64,000 nt of DNA from Pedobacter sp. BAL39 (GTDB lineage Bacteria; Bacteroidota; Bacteroidia; Sphingobacteriales; Sphingobacteriaceae). The stretch spans positions 248,001-312,000 of the forward strand of contig NZ_ABCM01000002.1 in NCBI RefSeq assembly GCF_000170795.1, read 5' to 3'. Shown here piece by piece: positions 9,120-17,797 of the stretch; the stretch's first letter is position 1, and each line of letters begins with the position of its first letter. The notes beneath the pieces were generated by a model that worked only from the letters and a program-made list of their open reading frames with translations, was not told the origin of the DNA and made no database searches. The translations under genes and the position numbers were made by a program.

Positions 9120-10038
9120 TCCGCTTCTTGTCGTACTTGGGCCGACTGCTTCTGGTAAAACCAGGCTGGCGGTACGTCTTGCTGACGCTTTTCATGGAGA
9201 AATCATCAGTGCAGACAGCAGGCAGTTGTTTCGTGGTATGGACATTGGCACAGGAAAGGACCTTAGCGAGTATTGGGTTAACGACCGGAAAATTCCATAT
9301 CACCTGATCGATGTGCTCGATGCGGGTGAAAAATATAACGTAGACCGGTTCAAAAATGACTTCTATGAGATTTTCTCCAGCCTAAGTACAAAGCCATCAC
9401 TTCCGATACTTTGTGGTGGCACGGGGCTTTATATCCATAGTGTATTACATCCACATCCTTTTACCAGTATCCCAGTTGATGAAACGTTACGCCATGACCT
9501 TTCCGGACTTCAAATTGAAGTGCTTCGCAGGCGGCTTACTGAGCTGCCTTCAGTTTATGTGCAACACGCTGATTTATCTTCTTCCAAACGACTGATCCGC
9601 GCCATAGAAGTGGGGACTTATCTTTCTAAAAATGATTTTCATGCGCCCGAAGTGCCTAAGATGAATGCATTTGTGATAGGATTGAGCGGGAATATAGAAA
9701 CCAGGCGGCGGCGTATTCTCGATAGGATGAGGTCCCGGTTTGAGGAGGGGATGATCGATGAAGTTCGCGCACTGCTTAAAAAGGGCGTATCCAAAGAGAT
9801 CTTGATTTTCTACGGACTGGAATATAAACTTATTGCAGGTTATCTTTCTGGTGAAATGAGCTACGCCGAACTACAGGAAAAATTAGGCATAGCTATAGGT
9901 CAGTTTGCGAAGCGTCAAATGACATTTTTCAGGAAAATGGAAAAAGATGGTATGGTTATTCATTGGTTTGATCCGGAAAGTGACGACTTATTTGAACAGG
10001 TAAGTGATGCTTATCTGAAAAAAAGCCCTCAATTATGA
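9109..10038 (+). CDS. miaA: tRNA dimethylallyltransferase
   Basis: A 309-residue enzyme that transfers the dimethylallyl group to N6 of A37 in tRNAs reading UNN codons. The P-loop GPTASGKT is at 11-18, the catalytic Asp is in ISADSRQLFRGMDIGTGK (33-50), and the C-terminal half has the tRNA-contacting IGQFAKRQMTFFR block. The sequence after DIGTGK (DLSEYW) differs from the usual DIGTAKP form, so this may be a divergent subfamily. The gene overlaps the upstream unknown gene by 11 bases. Confidence 0.92.
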   Translation: MDVNPLLVVLGPTASGKTRLAVRLADAFHGEIISADSRQLFRGMDIGTGKDLSEYWVNDRKIPYHLIDVLDAGEKYNVDRFKNDFYEIFSSLSTKPSLPILCGGTGLYIHSVLHPHPFTSIPVDETLRHDLSGLQIEVLRRRLTELPSVYVQHADLSSSKRLIRAIEVGTYLSKNDFHAPEVPKMNAFVIGLSGNIETRRRRILDRMRSRFEEGMIDEVRALLKKGVSKEILIFYGLEYKLIAGYLSGEMSYAELQEKLGIAIGQFAKRQMTFFRKMEKDGMVIHWFDPESDDLFEQVSDAYLKKSPQL

Positions 10039-10292
10039 TCTCATTGGTCTGCTGTTCTTTGGCTGATGTAAACTACTTGCTTTTTATAAAGCTTATTACT
10101 TTCTTGGTCGCATTGTCCTCTGTCTCACAGGTATTTGCTTTTGTAGTGTTTTTAAAGGGCTTGGTCTAAAGCTTGCCGTGTTTAAAGCCATAGGAGTTAC
10201 ATAAAATGACGTTCAGTGCATTTGTATGACCTGTGGCATACCTTTTGTCTTGGGTATAGCAACAATCATTTTTTGATTAAAACACATACGAT

Positions 10293-10790
10293 ATGAAAAC
10301 AATTACTAAAGTTTTAGCCTCTGCAGCAGCTGTAGTCGCTATATTTTTTACAACTAACGTGAATGCACAGCAAACGAACCTCGGTGTAGGTCTGAACCTT
10401 GGTGTTCCTACAACTGATGGCTATAATTTTGCCATTGGCGCCGATGCGCGCCTGCAGTTTGATGTGACCAAGCAATTGTCTATCCCTGTTACCACAGGAT
10501 ATACTCACTTTATAGGGGAAGACAATGTTCCTGATTTCGGATATATTCCTGTTAAAGCGGGATTAAAATATTTCCTTGATGAAACTGGTTCCGGATTTTA
10601 CGGACTTGCTGAAGCTGGTGTTGCTTTTGGCGTAACCGGTGGAGAGCGTACTTCATTCATCTATTCTCCGGCACTGGGGTATGCATGGAGCAGCGGTCTG
10701 GATCTTGGCGTGAAATATGAAGGCCTTCCAAAAGATGGATTTACGCCAGGGATGGTTGCCCTGAGAATCGCTTACGGCTTTAAGTTGTAG
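10293..10790 (+). CDS. Small outer-membrane beta-barrel protein
   Basis: A 165-residue secreted protein with a signal peptide at 1-25 (cut after VNAQ). It is followed by alternating hydrophobic/polar segments of an eight-stranded-type beta-barrel, ending in VALRIAYGFKL with an aromatic residue near the C-terminus as outer-membrane proteins require. It is paralogous to the next gene (10962-11501): the signal peptides (MKTITKVLA versus MKKITKILA), the GADARLQFD strand and the C-terminal LRxAYGFKL match. Function is unknown; such proteins are often abundant envelope components. It has its own terminator. Confidence 0.8.
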   Translation: MKTITKVLASAAAVVAIFFTTNVNAQQTNLGVGLNLGVPTTDGYNFAIGADARLQFDVTKQLSIPVTTGYTHFIGEDNVPDFGYIPVKAGLKYFLDETGSGFYGLAEAGVAFGVTGGERTSFIYSPALGYAWSSGLDLGVKYEGLPKDGFTPGMVALRIAYGFKL

Positions 10791-10811
10791 TAAATCAATT
10801 ATATATCATTT

Positions 10812-10850
10812 AAACCCCGGTAGAATTAATTTTACCGGGGTTTGCTTTTT
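10812..10850 (+). terminator. Intrinsic terminator of the first beta-barrel gene
   Basis: An 11-bp perfect stem (AAACCCCGGTA paired with TACCGGGGTTT, 10812-10822 and 10833-10843) with a 10-base loop, followed by a T-rich stretch. Confidence 0.85.
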
Positions 10851-10961
10851 ATTCTGTTGATGGTTTATATGTAAATTTAATCGAAATCCATTATCGCTTT
10901 CACTACGTATATACGATCACATCTATTTATCAATTTTAAATCATCTAAAAAATCGATCACT

Positions 10962-11501
10962 ATGAAAAAGATTACAAAAATTCTCGCGCTGGCAACTGTA
11001 ATTACAGCGGGTACATTTACATTAGGTAAAGCACAACAGGCAATTCCCCTGGATAGTAACAAAGGTGTCCGTTTTGGCATCGGCATTAGCGGTGGTATAG
11101 GCGAAAAAGATTCACCCTTCAAAAATAGCTACGGGGCAGACGCTCGCTTACAGTTTGATTTATCTAATTACGTTTCCATCACTGCAACTGGCGGTTATAC
11201 CAAACTGGTAGCCGACGATGGTTTCACTGATTATGATTTCATTCCTGCAAAAGGAGGAGTGAAGGTCTTCCCACTTACCGTGAAAGGCTTCTATGGTTCG
11301 GGTGAGGCTGGTGCCGGATTTTCGACTAAGAAAGATGCTAAGACTGCCTTCATCTGGTCAACAGGCGTAGGTTATGAATGGCAGAATGGCTTTGACCTGA
11401 GTGCAAGATACGAGGCTTACAGCCAGGATAGCGCATCAAATACTTATGTTCCCTATAATGGACAGTTTGCATTACGTCTTGCTTACGGCTTTAAATTATA
11501 G
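10962..11501 (+). CDS. Small outer-membrane beta-barrel protein, paralogue of the preceding one
   Basis: A 179-residue protein with a signal peptide (about 1-25, cut near GKAQ) and beta-strand-rich remainder, ending LRLAYGFKL. It shares its N-terminus, the YGADARLQFD strand, the FIPAKGGVKVF/YIPVKAGLKYF strand and the C-terminus with the protein at 10293-10790, so the pair arose by tandem duplication. Each copy has its own upstream region and terminator, suggesting independent expression. Function unknown. Confidence 0.8.
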   Translation: MKKITKILALATVITAGTFTLGKAQQAIPLDSNKGVRFGIGISGGIGEKDSPFKNSYGADARLQFDLSNYVSITATGGYTKLVADDGFTDYDFIPAKGGVKVFPLTVKGFYGSGEAGAGFSTKKDAKTAFIWSTGVGYEWQNGFDLSARYEAYSQDSASNTYVPYNGQFALRLAYGFKL

Positions 11502-11525
11502 AACTGTAATTTACAGAATTACGCT

Positions 11526-11558
11526 AAAGCCCCTGAAATTTTCAGGGGCTTTTTTATT
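11526..11558 (+). terminator. Intrinsic terminator of the second beta-barrel gene
   Basis: A perfect 12-bp stem (AAAGCCCCTGAA with TTCAGGGGCTTT) with a 3-base loop, running into six T residues. Confidence 0.88.
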
Positions 11559-11649
11559 TTTATGAATAAAAATTCCTATTTTAACCACAAATCAGGGATG
11601 ATGTCTCCGTCATGGACGATTTTAGCCGAAATAACCATTATACACCTAT

Positions 11650-12186
11650 ATGAGAAAATACCTTACTATAGCCGTAATTGCCATTGCTGCTTCCTGTACA
11701 AATCCAGAGGCGAAAACTGTAACTCTAAAAGATAGTTCCGCGACGACTGCCGCGTCTGACAGTACTGCGAATGTAAAGCTTAAAAACGATACCGTACAAA
11801 ATATTTATAATGGCTACGAGTCGTTGAAAAATGCGCTGGTAGGTACAAATTATAAAGCAGCACAAGCGGCGGCCGGTACACTTCACACTACACTGGCAAC
11901 TTTTAAAGGTTGTGAAAGTACTGCTGTTACTGCCGATAAGATTGCCAAAGCAAAAGATATTGCTGCTCAGCGTGCCGCTTTCACTTCATTAAGCTCAGAT
12001 TTGATCGCGATGTTCAAACATGCTGACCTTGCAGAAGGCACAATTTATGTTCAGCATTGCCCAATGGCAAATAAAGGAGATGGAGGCGACTGGCTTGCTT
12101 CCGCGAAAAAGATCGAGAATCCTTACTATGGGGATGAGATGATGGACTGCGGTGCGGTTGTTGAAGAAATTAAAGCTACAAAGTAA
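11650..12186 (+). CDS. Lipoprotein with a DUF3347 domain
   Basis: A 178-residue lipoprotein: the lipobox IAASC places the lipidated Cys at residue 16. After a Ser/Thr/Ala-rich linker, residues 50-175 match DUF3347, with the signature YVQHCPMANKGDGGDWL and NPYYGDEMMDCG. This domain is often fused to CusB-type metal-efflux adaptors; the His, Met and Cys in the signature are suggestive of Cu/Ag binding (inference). Here it stands alone, with no efflux genes next to it. It may be a periplasmic metal-sequestering protein. Confidence 0.82.
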   Translation: MRKYLTIAVIAIAASCTNPEAKTVTLKDSSATTAASDSTANVKLKNDTVQNIYNGYESLKNALVGTNYKAAQAAAGTLHTTLATFKGCESTAVTADKIAKAKDIAAQRAAFTSLSSDLIAMFKHADLAEGTIYVQHCPMANKGDGGDWLASAKKIENPYYGDEMMDCGAVVEEIKATK

Positions 12187-12278
12187 TTCTTTGAATACTT
12201 ACCTGCTGGTGACTCGCATTTAATCGAAATTTAACAGCTTTGTTATACAGGTTTAAACACTAATCAAAATGGATTAGT

Positions 12279-12286
12279 TATTTTTG
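12279..12286 (+). promoter_or_regulatory. -7 box upstream of citrate synthase (TATTTTTG)
   Basis: Exact match to TAnnTTTG, ending 30 bases before the gltA ATG at 12317. Confidence 0.6.
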
Positions 12287-12316
12287 TTAATTACAATTTA
12301 AGAATAATTTATATAT

Positions 12317-13603
12317 ATGTCAGATATTGCAGAAATTAAGATTGACGGTAAGGTCTACGAATTTCCGATCATTACCGGGACGGAAGGAGAGAAATCGATA
12401 GACATTTCCAAGCTCAGAGAATTGACAGGTCACATTACTTTAGACCTGGGATATAAAAATACCGGATCGACGAAAAGTGCAATTACCTTTTTGGATGGTG
12501 AGAAGGGAATATTAAAATATCGTGGTTATGCGATTGAAGAGCTTGCTCAGAAATCGACCTTCCTTGAAGTCGCTTACCTGCTTATCTACGGAGATCTTCC
12601 TACTCAGGAACAACTGGATTATTTCACAAACAGGATTACGCGCCATACGCTGATTCATGAAGACATGAAGAAGTTTCTGGATGGCTATCCTTCGAAATCC
12701 CATCCAATGGCACAGCTTTCTTCCCTGGTGTGCTCGCTGTCTACATTTTATCCAGAATCGCTAAAGGCCAACTCTACTAAGGAGGCAATGGACCTGACCA
12801 TGGTTAAATTGCTTTCCAAGTTTCCGACAATCCTTGCCTTTATTTATAAAAAATCATTGGGGCATGCGTTAATGTACCCTAAGACTAAATATGATTACGT
12901 AACAAACTTCCTGCACATGATCTTTGGGCGCCGTACAGAAGATGTTGAGATTGATCCGGTAATGGTAAGTGCCATGAATACCTTATTGATCCTGCACGCA
13001 GATCACGAACAGAATTGCTCTGCTTCAACGGTGCGGATGGTTGGTTCATCAGATTGTAACCTTTACGCTTCAGTATCTGCTGGTATTGATGCATTATGGG
13101 GGCCGCTTCATGGTGGTGCCAATCAGGCAGTAATCGAAATGTTGGAGCTGATTAAGGAAGATGGTGGTGATACTGAGAAATGGATCAATAAAGCGAAAGA
13201 TAAAAACGATCCTTTTCGTATGATGGGTTTTGGACACAGGGTATATAAAAACTTTGATCCAAGGGCTAAGATCATCAAGAAAGCATGTGATGATATCCTT
13301 GATAAACTGGGCATCAATGATCCGGTACTGGAGATTGCAAAGAAACTGGAAGAGGCAGCACTGAATGATCCATATTTTGTAGAACGTAAATTATATCCAA
13401 ACGTCGATTTCTATTCAGGTATCATTTACAGGGCTCTTGGGTTCCCTACCGATATGTTTACTGTATTGTTTGCATTAGGACGGCTTCCGGGATGGATTGC
13501 ACAATGGAAAGAAATGCACGAGAACAAAGAACCTATCGGACGTCCGCGTCAGGTATATGTTGGTCATACCAACAGGGAATTTGTAGACATTAAAAACCGG
13601 TAA
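12317..13603 (+). CDS. gltA: Citrate synthase (type II)
   Basis: A 428-residue enzyme condensing oxaloacetate and acetyl-CoA, the entry step of the TCA cycle. The catalytic triad is visible: His265 in PLHGGANQAV, His307 in MGFGHRVYKNFDPR and Asp364 in PNVDFYSG. Length and the N-terminal beta domain (1-60) match the hexameric bacterial type. It is a single-gene transcript, with a -7 box upstream and a strong terminator downstream. Confidence 0.97.
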   Translation: MSDIAEIKIDGKVYEFPIITGTEGEKSIDISKLRELTGHITLDLGYKNTGSTKSAITFLDGEKGILKYRGYAIEELAQKSTFLEVAYLLIYGDLPTQEQLDYFTNRITRHTLIHEDMKKFLDGYPSKSHPMAQLSSLVCSLSTFYPESLKANSTKEAMDLTMVKLLSKFPTILAFIYKKSLGHALMYPKTKYDYVTNFLHMIFGRRTEDVEIDPVMVSAMNTLLILHADHEQNCSASTVRMVGSSDCNLYASVSAGIDALWGPLHGGANQAVIEMLELIKEDGGDTEKWINKAKDKNDPFRMMGFGHRVYKNFDPRAKIIKKACDDILDKLGINDPVLEIAKKLEEAALNDPYFVERKLYPNVDFYSGIIYRALGFPTDMFTVLFALGRLPGWIAQWKEMHENKEPIGRPRQVYVGHTNREFVDIKNR

Positions 13604-13624
13604 TAAACAAGTTTTTTTAAAGCT

Positions 13625-13666
13625 GAGGTGGTATCATTCTTTAATTAATGATACCACCTCTTTTTA
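13625..13666 (+). terminator. Intrinsic terminator of gltA
   Basis: A 14-bp perfect stem (GAGGTGGTATCATT with AATGATACCACCTC), an 8-base loop, and a following TTTTTATA tract. Confidence 0.92.
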
Positions 13667-14010
13667 TACACCCTATTTTGCACTATATTCCTAAAGCAGC
13701 TTGCCTTCCGAATTTGAATAAATTCGGATGTGTTCGGTTTTTATTCGTCAATTGTTCGGGTTTTGTTCGCTATTCACAAGGGGTTGACAAGGTATTCAGA
13801 AGGTATTGTCATATCCTTTCTTAGGTGCTTGGATATAGAAATGTCTTAAAAAAGCCTGCTTAAAGTGTTGTCAGAGGCGAACTATACCCTGTCAACCTTC
13901 GAAAGTGCTAGTTAAAAAAATGATGTTTTTTGATATTAGATTTAACAGATCATTTGGTGTCGGACTTATACCTTGAGGGTAATTGCTTGATTTAGGAATT
14001 TGCTACGAAT
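13667..14010. other. Intergenic stretch with imperfect tandem repeats
   Basis: No convincing gene lies between the gltA and permease-operon terminators. At about 13730-13775 two 22-base units starting TGTTCGG follow each other with about 17 identities, and AAGGTATT occurs twice at about 13788-13815. This could be a decayed gene end or a dispersed intergenic repeat; nothing else was seen. Confidence 0.4.
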
Positions 14011-14053
14011 AAAAAAGGATGCTCATCTTTTAATGATGATGCATCCTTTTTTT
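14011..14053 (-). terminator. Terminator of the permease operon
   Basis: An inverted repeat around GGATGC/GCATCC extended by TCATC/GATGA with one bulged base, flanked by A-runs on the left and T-runs on the right. On the minus strand it lies just after the stop of the nucleoside permease. The A/T flanks would let it work in both directions. Confidence 0.8.
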
Positions 14054-14078
14054 AAATCAGATCATTAATCTGTTGCAC

Positions 14079-15347
14079 TTAGTGATGGTTCATAGCGCTA
14101 ATGGCCCGTGCCTCAGCCGCGTTATGTTTATATTTGAAGATGAATGGGAAGATCACAGCAAGCACAAGTGTATATGCAGAAAAGGTGATCCATATTCCAT
14201 GCCAGTCTTTGCTTTGGTCGGCAAGGGTAAAGTACTTTTCAATGATCAGACCGCTGGTGAAGCTGCCGAACAAGGCTCCAAAGCCATTGACCATCATCAT
14301 GAACAGCCCCTGGGCACTGCCTCTGATTTTCGCATCAATCTGGGTTTCTACAAACAAGGAGCCTGAGATGTTGAAAAAGTCGAATGCCATGCCATAGATG
14401 ATGCAGGAAAGAATGATCATCCACAAACCCCCAGCAGGATCAGCGAAGGCAAATAGCCCAAAGCGGAGCACCCAGGCCAGCATACTCAGCAGCATGACGT
14501 ACTTTATGCCAAACTTTCTTAGAAAGAAGGGGATGGCAAGAATGAACAGGGTTTCAGAGATCTGTGAGATGGACATGATGATCGCAGGGTACTTGACAGC
14601 GAGCAATCCGCTATATTCCGGCACATTCTTAAAATCATGAAGAAAAGTATCTCCATAAGCATTTGTAAGTTGTAATGCTGCACCAAGAAACATAGAAAAG
14701 AAAAAGAAAACTGCGAATTTTCTCTCTTTGAATAAGGTAAAGGCCCTCAGACCAAGCGCATCTACAAAAGATTTGGTGGTCACTTCTTTACCCAATGGCG
14801 GGCACTTAGGAAGTGTAAACGAATAAATACCAAGAATCAGTGATACCGCCGAGGCGATATAAAACTGGTTGGATGAAGCTTCGTTGTTGGTCAGGCTCAC
14901 TACCCATAGTGCCGCGATGAATCCGATGGTACCCCAGATGCGTATTGGGGGGTAATCTTTTACGACATCTTTATGATCACTCTTTAGCGCCGAATAAGCT
15001 ACTGTAATAGAGAGTGATAGTGTCGGCATGTAAAAGATCATATTCAGAAGGATTACCCAGAAGAAGGTTGATGGATCAGTAACCATCGGCAGGCAAAAAA
15101 GGACGATGGCACCACAGATGTGCATGAGACCGTAGAGTTTTTCTGCATTGACAAACCTATCTGAAATAATCCCTGTTAATGCAGGCATGAAAATAGCAGA
15201 AATTCCCATGGTGGAGAAGATGGCGCCAAACTGGGCACCCGACCAGTTTTTATTTTGAAACCAATAAACCCCGATTGTAATCAGCCATGAACCCCAGATA
15301 AAGAATTGCATGAAATTCATCAGGGTTAAGCGCAGCTTAACTTTCAT
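14079..15347 (-). CDS. Nucleoside permease of the NupG/XapB type (MFS)
   Basis: A 422-residue inner-membrane transporter with about 12 hydrophobic segments. The N-terminus LTLMNFMQFFIWGSWLIT and the segment GAIFSTMGISAIFMPALTG match the nucleoside:H+ symporter (NHS) branch of the major facilitator superfamily, which imports nucleosides. It overlaps the bifunctional nuclease gene upstream by 11 bases and is the last gene before a terminator. The exact substrate is not shown by sequence. Confidence 0.88.
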   Translation of the reverse strand: MKVKLRLTLMNFMQFFIWGSWLITIGVYWFQNKNWSGAQFGAIFSTMGISAIFMPALTGIISDRFVNAEKLYGLMHICGAIVLFCLPMVTDPSTFFWVILLNMIFYMPTLSLSITVAYSALKSDHKDVVKDYPPIRIWGTIGFIAALWVVSLTNNEASSNQFYIASAVSLILGIYSFTLPKCPPLGKEVTTKSFVDALGLRAFTLFKERKFAVFFFFSMFLGAALQLTNAYGDTFLHDFKNVPEYSGLLAVKYPAIIMSISQISETLFILAIPFFLRKFGIKYVMLLSMLAWVLRFGLFAFADPAGGLWMIILSCIIYGMAFDFFNISGSLFVETQIDAKIRGSAQGLFMMMVNGFGALFGSFTSGLIIEKYFTLADQSKDWHGIWITFSAYTLVLAVIFPFIFKYKHNAAEARAISAMNHH

Positions 15348-15954
15348 AATTTCGTTTGTTTAGTTCGTCGCGTATGCGCGCAGCTTTTTCGTAGGCTTCT
15401 TCGGCAAGGGCTTCCTGAAGTCTCTGATTCAGTTCTTCTATGCTTAGGGATTTATAATTTGTACCTGGAATAGAAGTGTTGATATCTTCTGAGCCCTGTT
15501 CTTTAGGGATGGAGTCCATATTTTCGAGAAAGAGAAAGTCATTTCCCTCGATTACGATTCCAGCAGAAGATAGGATGAATTCATAGGTGTATATTGTGGC
15601 ATTGAAACGTACAGCAAGCGCAATGGCATCAGATGTACGTGCGTCGATTTCCTGAATGCCCTCTCCATCGGAGCAGATGAGCTTGGCAAAGAAAACTCCT
15701 TCCACCAAATTGTAAATCAGGATTTCAGTGATCTGCACATTGTAGGTCTGCGCAAAGGTCTTGAACAGGTCATGGGTAAGTGGCCTGCTGGGTGTCATTT
15801 TTTCTATTTCTATCGCTATAGCCTGCGCCTCAAATGCACCTATGATGATGGGCAGCCTTCTTCTGCCATTTACTTCGCCGAGCACCAACGCATAAGCACC
15901 GGATTGTGTCTGGCTGTAGGAAAGACCTATAATGTCGAGTTTTACTTTTTTCAT
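15337..15954 (-). CDS. Bifunctional nuclease family protein with C-terminal UVR motif
   Basis: A 205-residue cytoplasmic protein starting at the ATG at 15954 (MKKVKLDIIG); an in-frame TTG three codons upstream is possible but lies in a stem-loop. Residues 1-135 form the BFN/DUF151 domain, with LPIIIGAFEAQAIAIEIE and RTSDAIALAVRFNATIY. After an acidic linker, residues about 170-205 form a UvrB/UvrC-type helical hairpin. Related proteins have DNase/RNase activity or help stress responses. It lies between etfBA and the permease and is probably cotranscribed with the permease. Confidence 0.88.
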   Translation of the reverse strand: MKKVKLDIIGLSYSQTQSGAYALVLGEVNGRRRLPIIIGAFEAQAIAIEIEKMTPSRPLTHDLFKTFAQTYNVQITEILIYNLVEGVFFAKLICSDGEGIQEIDARTSDAIALAVRFNATIYTYEFILSSAGIVIEGNDFLFLENMDSIPKEQGSEDINTSIPGTNYKSLSIEELNQRLQEALAEEAYEKAARIRDELNKRNYES

Positions 15955-15961
15955 ATTAAAC

Positions 15962-15997
15962 AATACGCTGCTGCAATTGGAATTACAGCAGCGTATT
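15962..15997 (-). terminator. Stem-loop between etfA and the bifunctional nuclease gene
   Basis: A 12-bp perfect stem (AATACGCTGCTG with CAGCAGCGTATT) with a 12-base loop. It starts about 4 bases after the etfA stop and ends 8 bases before the next ATG. The trailing GTTTAAT is a weak U-tract, so it may attenuate rather than fully terminate. Confidence 0.65.
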
Positions 15998-16001
15998 TAA
16001 A

Positions 16002-16973
16002 TTATCCTTTATGTGCTTTTAATGCTTCTATTAACCTTGGAACAACTTCAAAGGCATCTCCTACAATTCCATAGTCTGCAACCTTAAAGAAGGGAGCTTC
16101 AGGATCTTTGTTGATGACAACAATGACCTTTGAGGAGCTTACACCTGCAAGGTGCTGGATGGCTCCCGAAATACCGATAGCGATATACAGGTTAGGGCTG
16201 ATGGCAATGCCTGTTTGGCCTACGTGCTCAGAATGCGGTCTCCAGTCGGCATCTGATACGGGTTTCGAGCAAGCTGTTGCAGCTCCCAGAAGACCTGCAA
16301 GTTCTTCCACCATTCCCCAGTTCTCAGGTCCTTTAAGTCCTCTTCCTGCAGAAACAACAATCTCTGCATCCGGTAACGATACTTTATTGGTAGCCCTTAC
16401 GATTTCTTTAACGATCGCCGCAAGATCTGTAGCCTTAACTTCGGGGCTAAAGCTTTCTATACTTATTTCCGTTGCGTTTTCTTTTACGCCATAGGCATTT
16501 GGATTTAATGCAACCACTTTAATTGCCGAGGTAAGGGAAGTTACGGCATAAGCTTTACCTGAAAACGCAGTTTTTTTAACCAGGAATTGGCCACCATCCA
16601 TTTTTGGTAACTCTACGGCACCATCGATCAATCCGGCTTCCAGTTTAACGGCAATACGGGGTGCAAGCCCTTTTCCTGAGAAGGAATTTGACAGCACAAC
16701 GATATCAGCACCTTCTTTTTTAGCTGCTTCGGCAACCACGGCAGCATAAGCCTGGTTAACGAAAGTTTTTAGCTGATCATCGGTAACTGTCAATACTTTG
16801 GATGCACCGTATTTTCCAAGTTCCTGCAATTCCGACACTTCGATATTTCCGATAGCAATTGCTGTAAGGCTGCTACCCTGAGCATCTGCAATGGCTTTTG
16901 CGTAAGAAACCGCTTCGAATACCGATTTCTTAAATTTGCCCTCTACTTGTTCTACATACACTAAAACTGACAT
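16002..16973 (-). CDS. etfA: Electron transfer flavoprotein, alpha subunit
   Basis: A 323-residue FAD-binding subunit of ETF, which passes electrons from acyl-CoA and other dehydrogenases to the respiratory chain. The N-terminal ETF domain spans about 1-190. The C-terminal FAD-binding half shows VSAGRGLKGPENW, GAATACSKPVSDADWRP, the QTGIAISPNLYIAIGISGAIQH block (two adjoining motifs) and VINKDPEAPFFKVADYGIVGD. It follows etfB by 40 bases in one operon. Confidence 0.96.
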   Translation of the reverse strand: MSVLVYVEQVEGKFKKSVFEAVSYAKAIADAQGSSLTAIAIGNIEVSELQELGKYGASKVLTVTDDQLKTFVNQAYAAVVAEAAKKEGADIVVLSNSFSGKGLAPRIAVKLEAGLIDGAVELPKMDGGQFLVKKTAFSGKAYAVTSLTSAIKVVALNPNAYGVKENATEISIESFSPEVKATDLAAIVKEIVRATNKVSLPDAEIVVSAGRGLKGPENWGMVEELAGLLGAATACSKPVSDADWRPHSEHVGQTGIAISPNLYIAIGISGAIQHLAGVSSSKVIVVINKDPEAPFFKVADYGIVGDAFEVVPRLIEALKAHKG

Positions 16974-17013
16974 AAAATCTTTTTTAAATAATAAAAATTA
17001 GGATAGGAAGAAC

Positions 17014-17751
17014 TTAGATAACTTTTGCTTCCTGATGTAACAGCTGAATCAAGCTTTCTGTTTCTTCAGCAGGGATCAATTTTACGGCACCACGAGCTGG
17101 CGGCGTGTCAAACTGTTTAATTTCTGAGACCTGGGCGATCTCTTTGGCCTCAATGACCTGTAAAGGTTTTGTTCTGGCTGACATGATGCCTCTCATGTTG
17201 GGGATTTTAGGCTCGGCAGTTCCTTCTGCACAGCTGGCTACAAACTTGCCGCTTACTGAGATGATTTCTTTACCACCTTCAATCTCGCGCTCAACGGTGG
17301 CAGTGCTGCCATTGTAGTCTAGTTTTTTTATAATGGAGATGGAAGGGATCTCTAAAAACTCACCTACCATCGCTGCTACCTGGGAGCCATTGTAGTCGAT
17401 GGACTCACGACCACAGAGGATCATGTCAAAGTCGGTGCTCTTTGCATATTCTGCAATCTGGTAAGCGGTAAAATAGGCATCTCTTGGGGTTGCATTGATC
17501 CTCACCGCATCATCAGCACCGATAGCGAGGGCTTTTCTGATGGTAGGATCTGTTGCGCTTTCACCGACATTGACTACGGTTACGGTCCCTTTACCACCTT
17601 CACAAAGTTCAATTGCTTTAGACAAGGCAATTTCATCATATGGATTGACTATAAACTGCACTCCTGATGTATTGAATTGTGTATTATCGTTGGTAAAAGT
17701 TATTTTTGTCGTTGTGTCGGGCACATTACTGATACAAACTAATATTTTCAT
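17014..17751 (-). CDS. etfB: Electron transfer flavoprotein, beta subunit
   Basis: A 245-residue AMP-binding partner of EtfA. It shows VCISNVPDTTTKI at the start, NPYDEIALSKAIEL, the AMP-site region LCGRESIDYNGSQVAAMVGE and a C-terminal arm that embraces EtfA. It is the first gene of the etfB-etfA unit and has its own -7 box. The ATG at 17751 is the first in frame. Confidence 0.96.
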   Translation of the reverse strand: MKILVCISNVPDTTTKITFTNDNTQFNTSGVQFIVNPYDEIALSKAIELCEGGKGTVTVVNVGESATDPTIRKALAIGADDAVRINATPRDAYFTAYQIAEYAKSTDFDMILCGRESIDYNGSQVAAMVGEFLEIPSISIIKKLDYNGSTATVEREIEGGKEIISVSGKFVASCAEGTAEPKIPNMRGIMSARTKPLQVIEAKEIAQVSEIKQFDTPPARGAVKLIPAEETESLIQLLHQEAKVI

Positions 17752-17767
17752 AATAATTGTCTTTTTG

Positions 17768-17775
17768 CAAATCTA
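17768..17775 (-). promoter_or_regulatory. -7 box for etfBA (TAGATTTG, minus strand)
   Basis: Exact TAnnTTTG match on the minus strand, ending 16 bases before the etfB ATG. The whole divergent etfB/TPR spacer is only 46 bases. Confidence 0.65.
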
Positions 17776-17797
17776 ATTAAAAAAGCAGGGATTTAAA

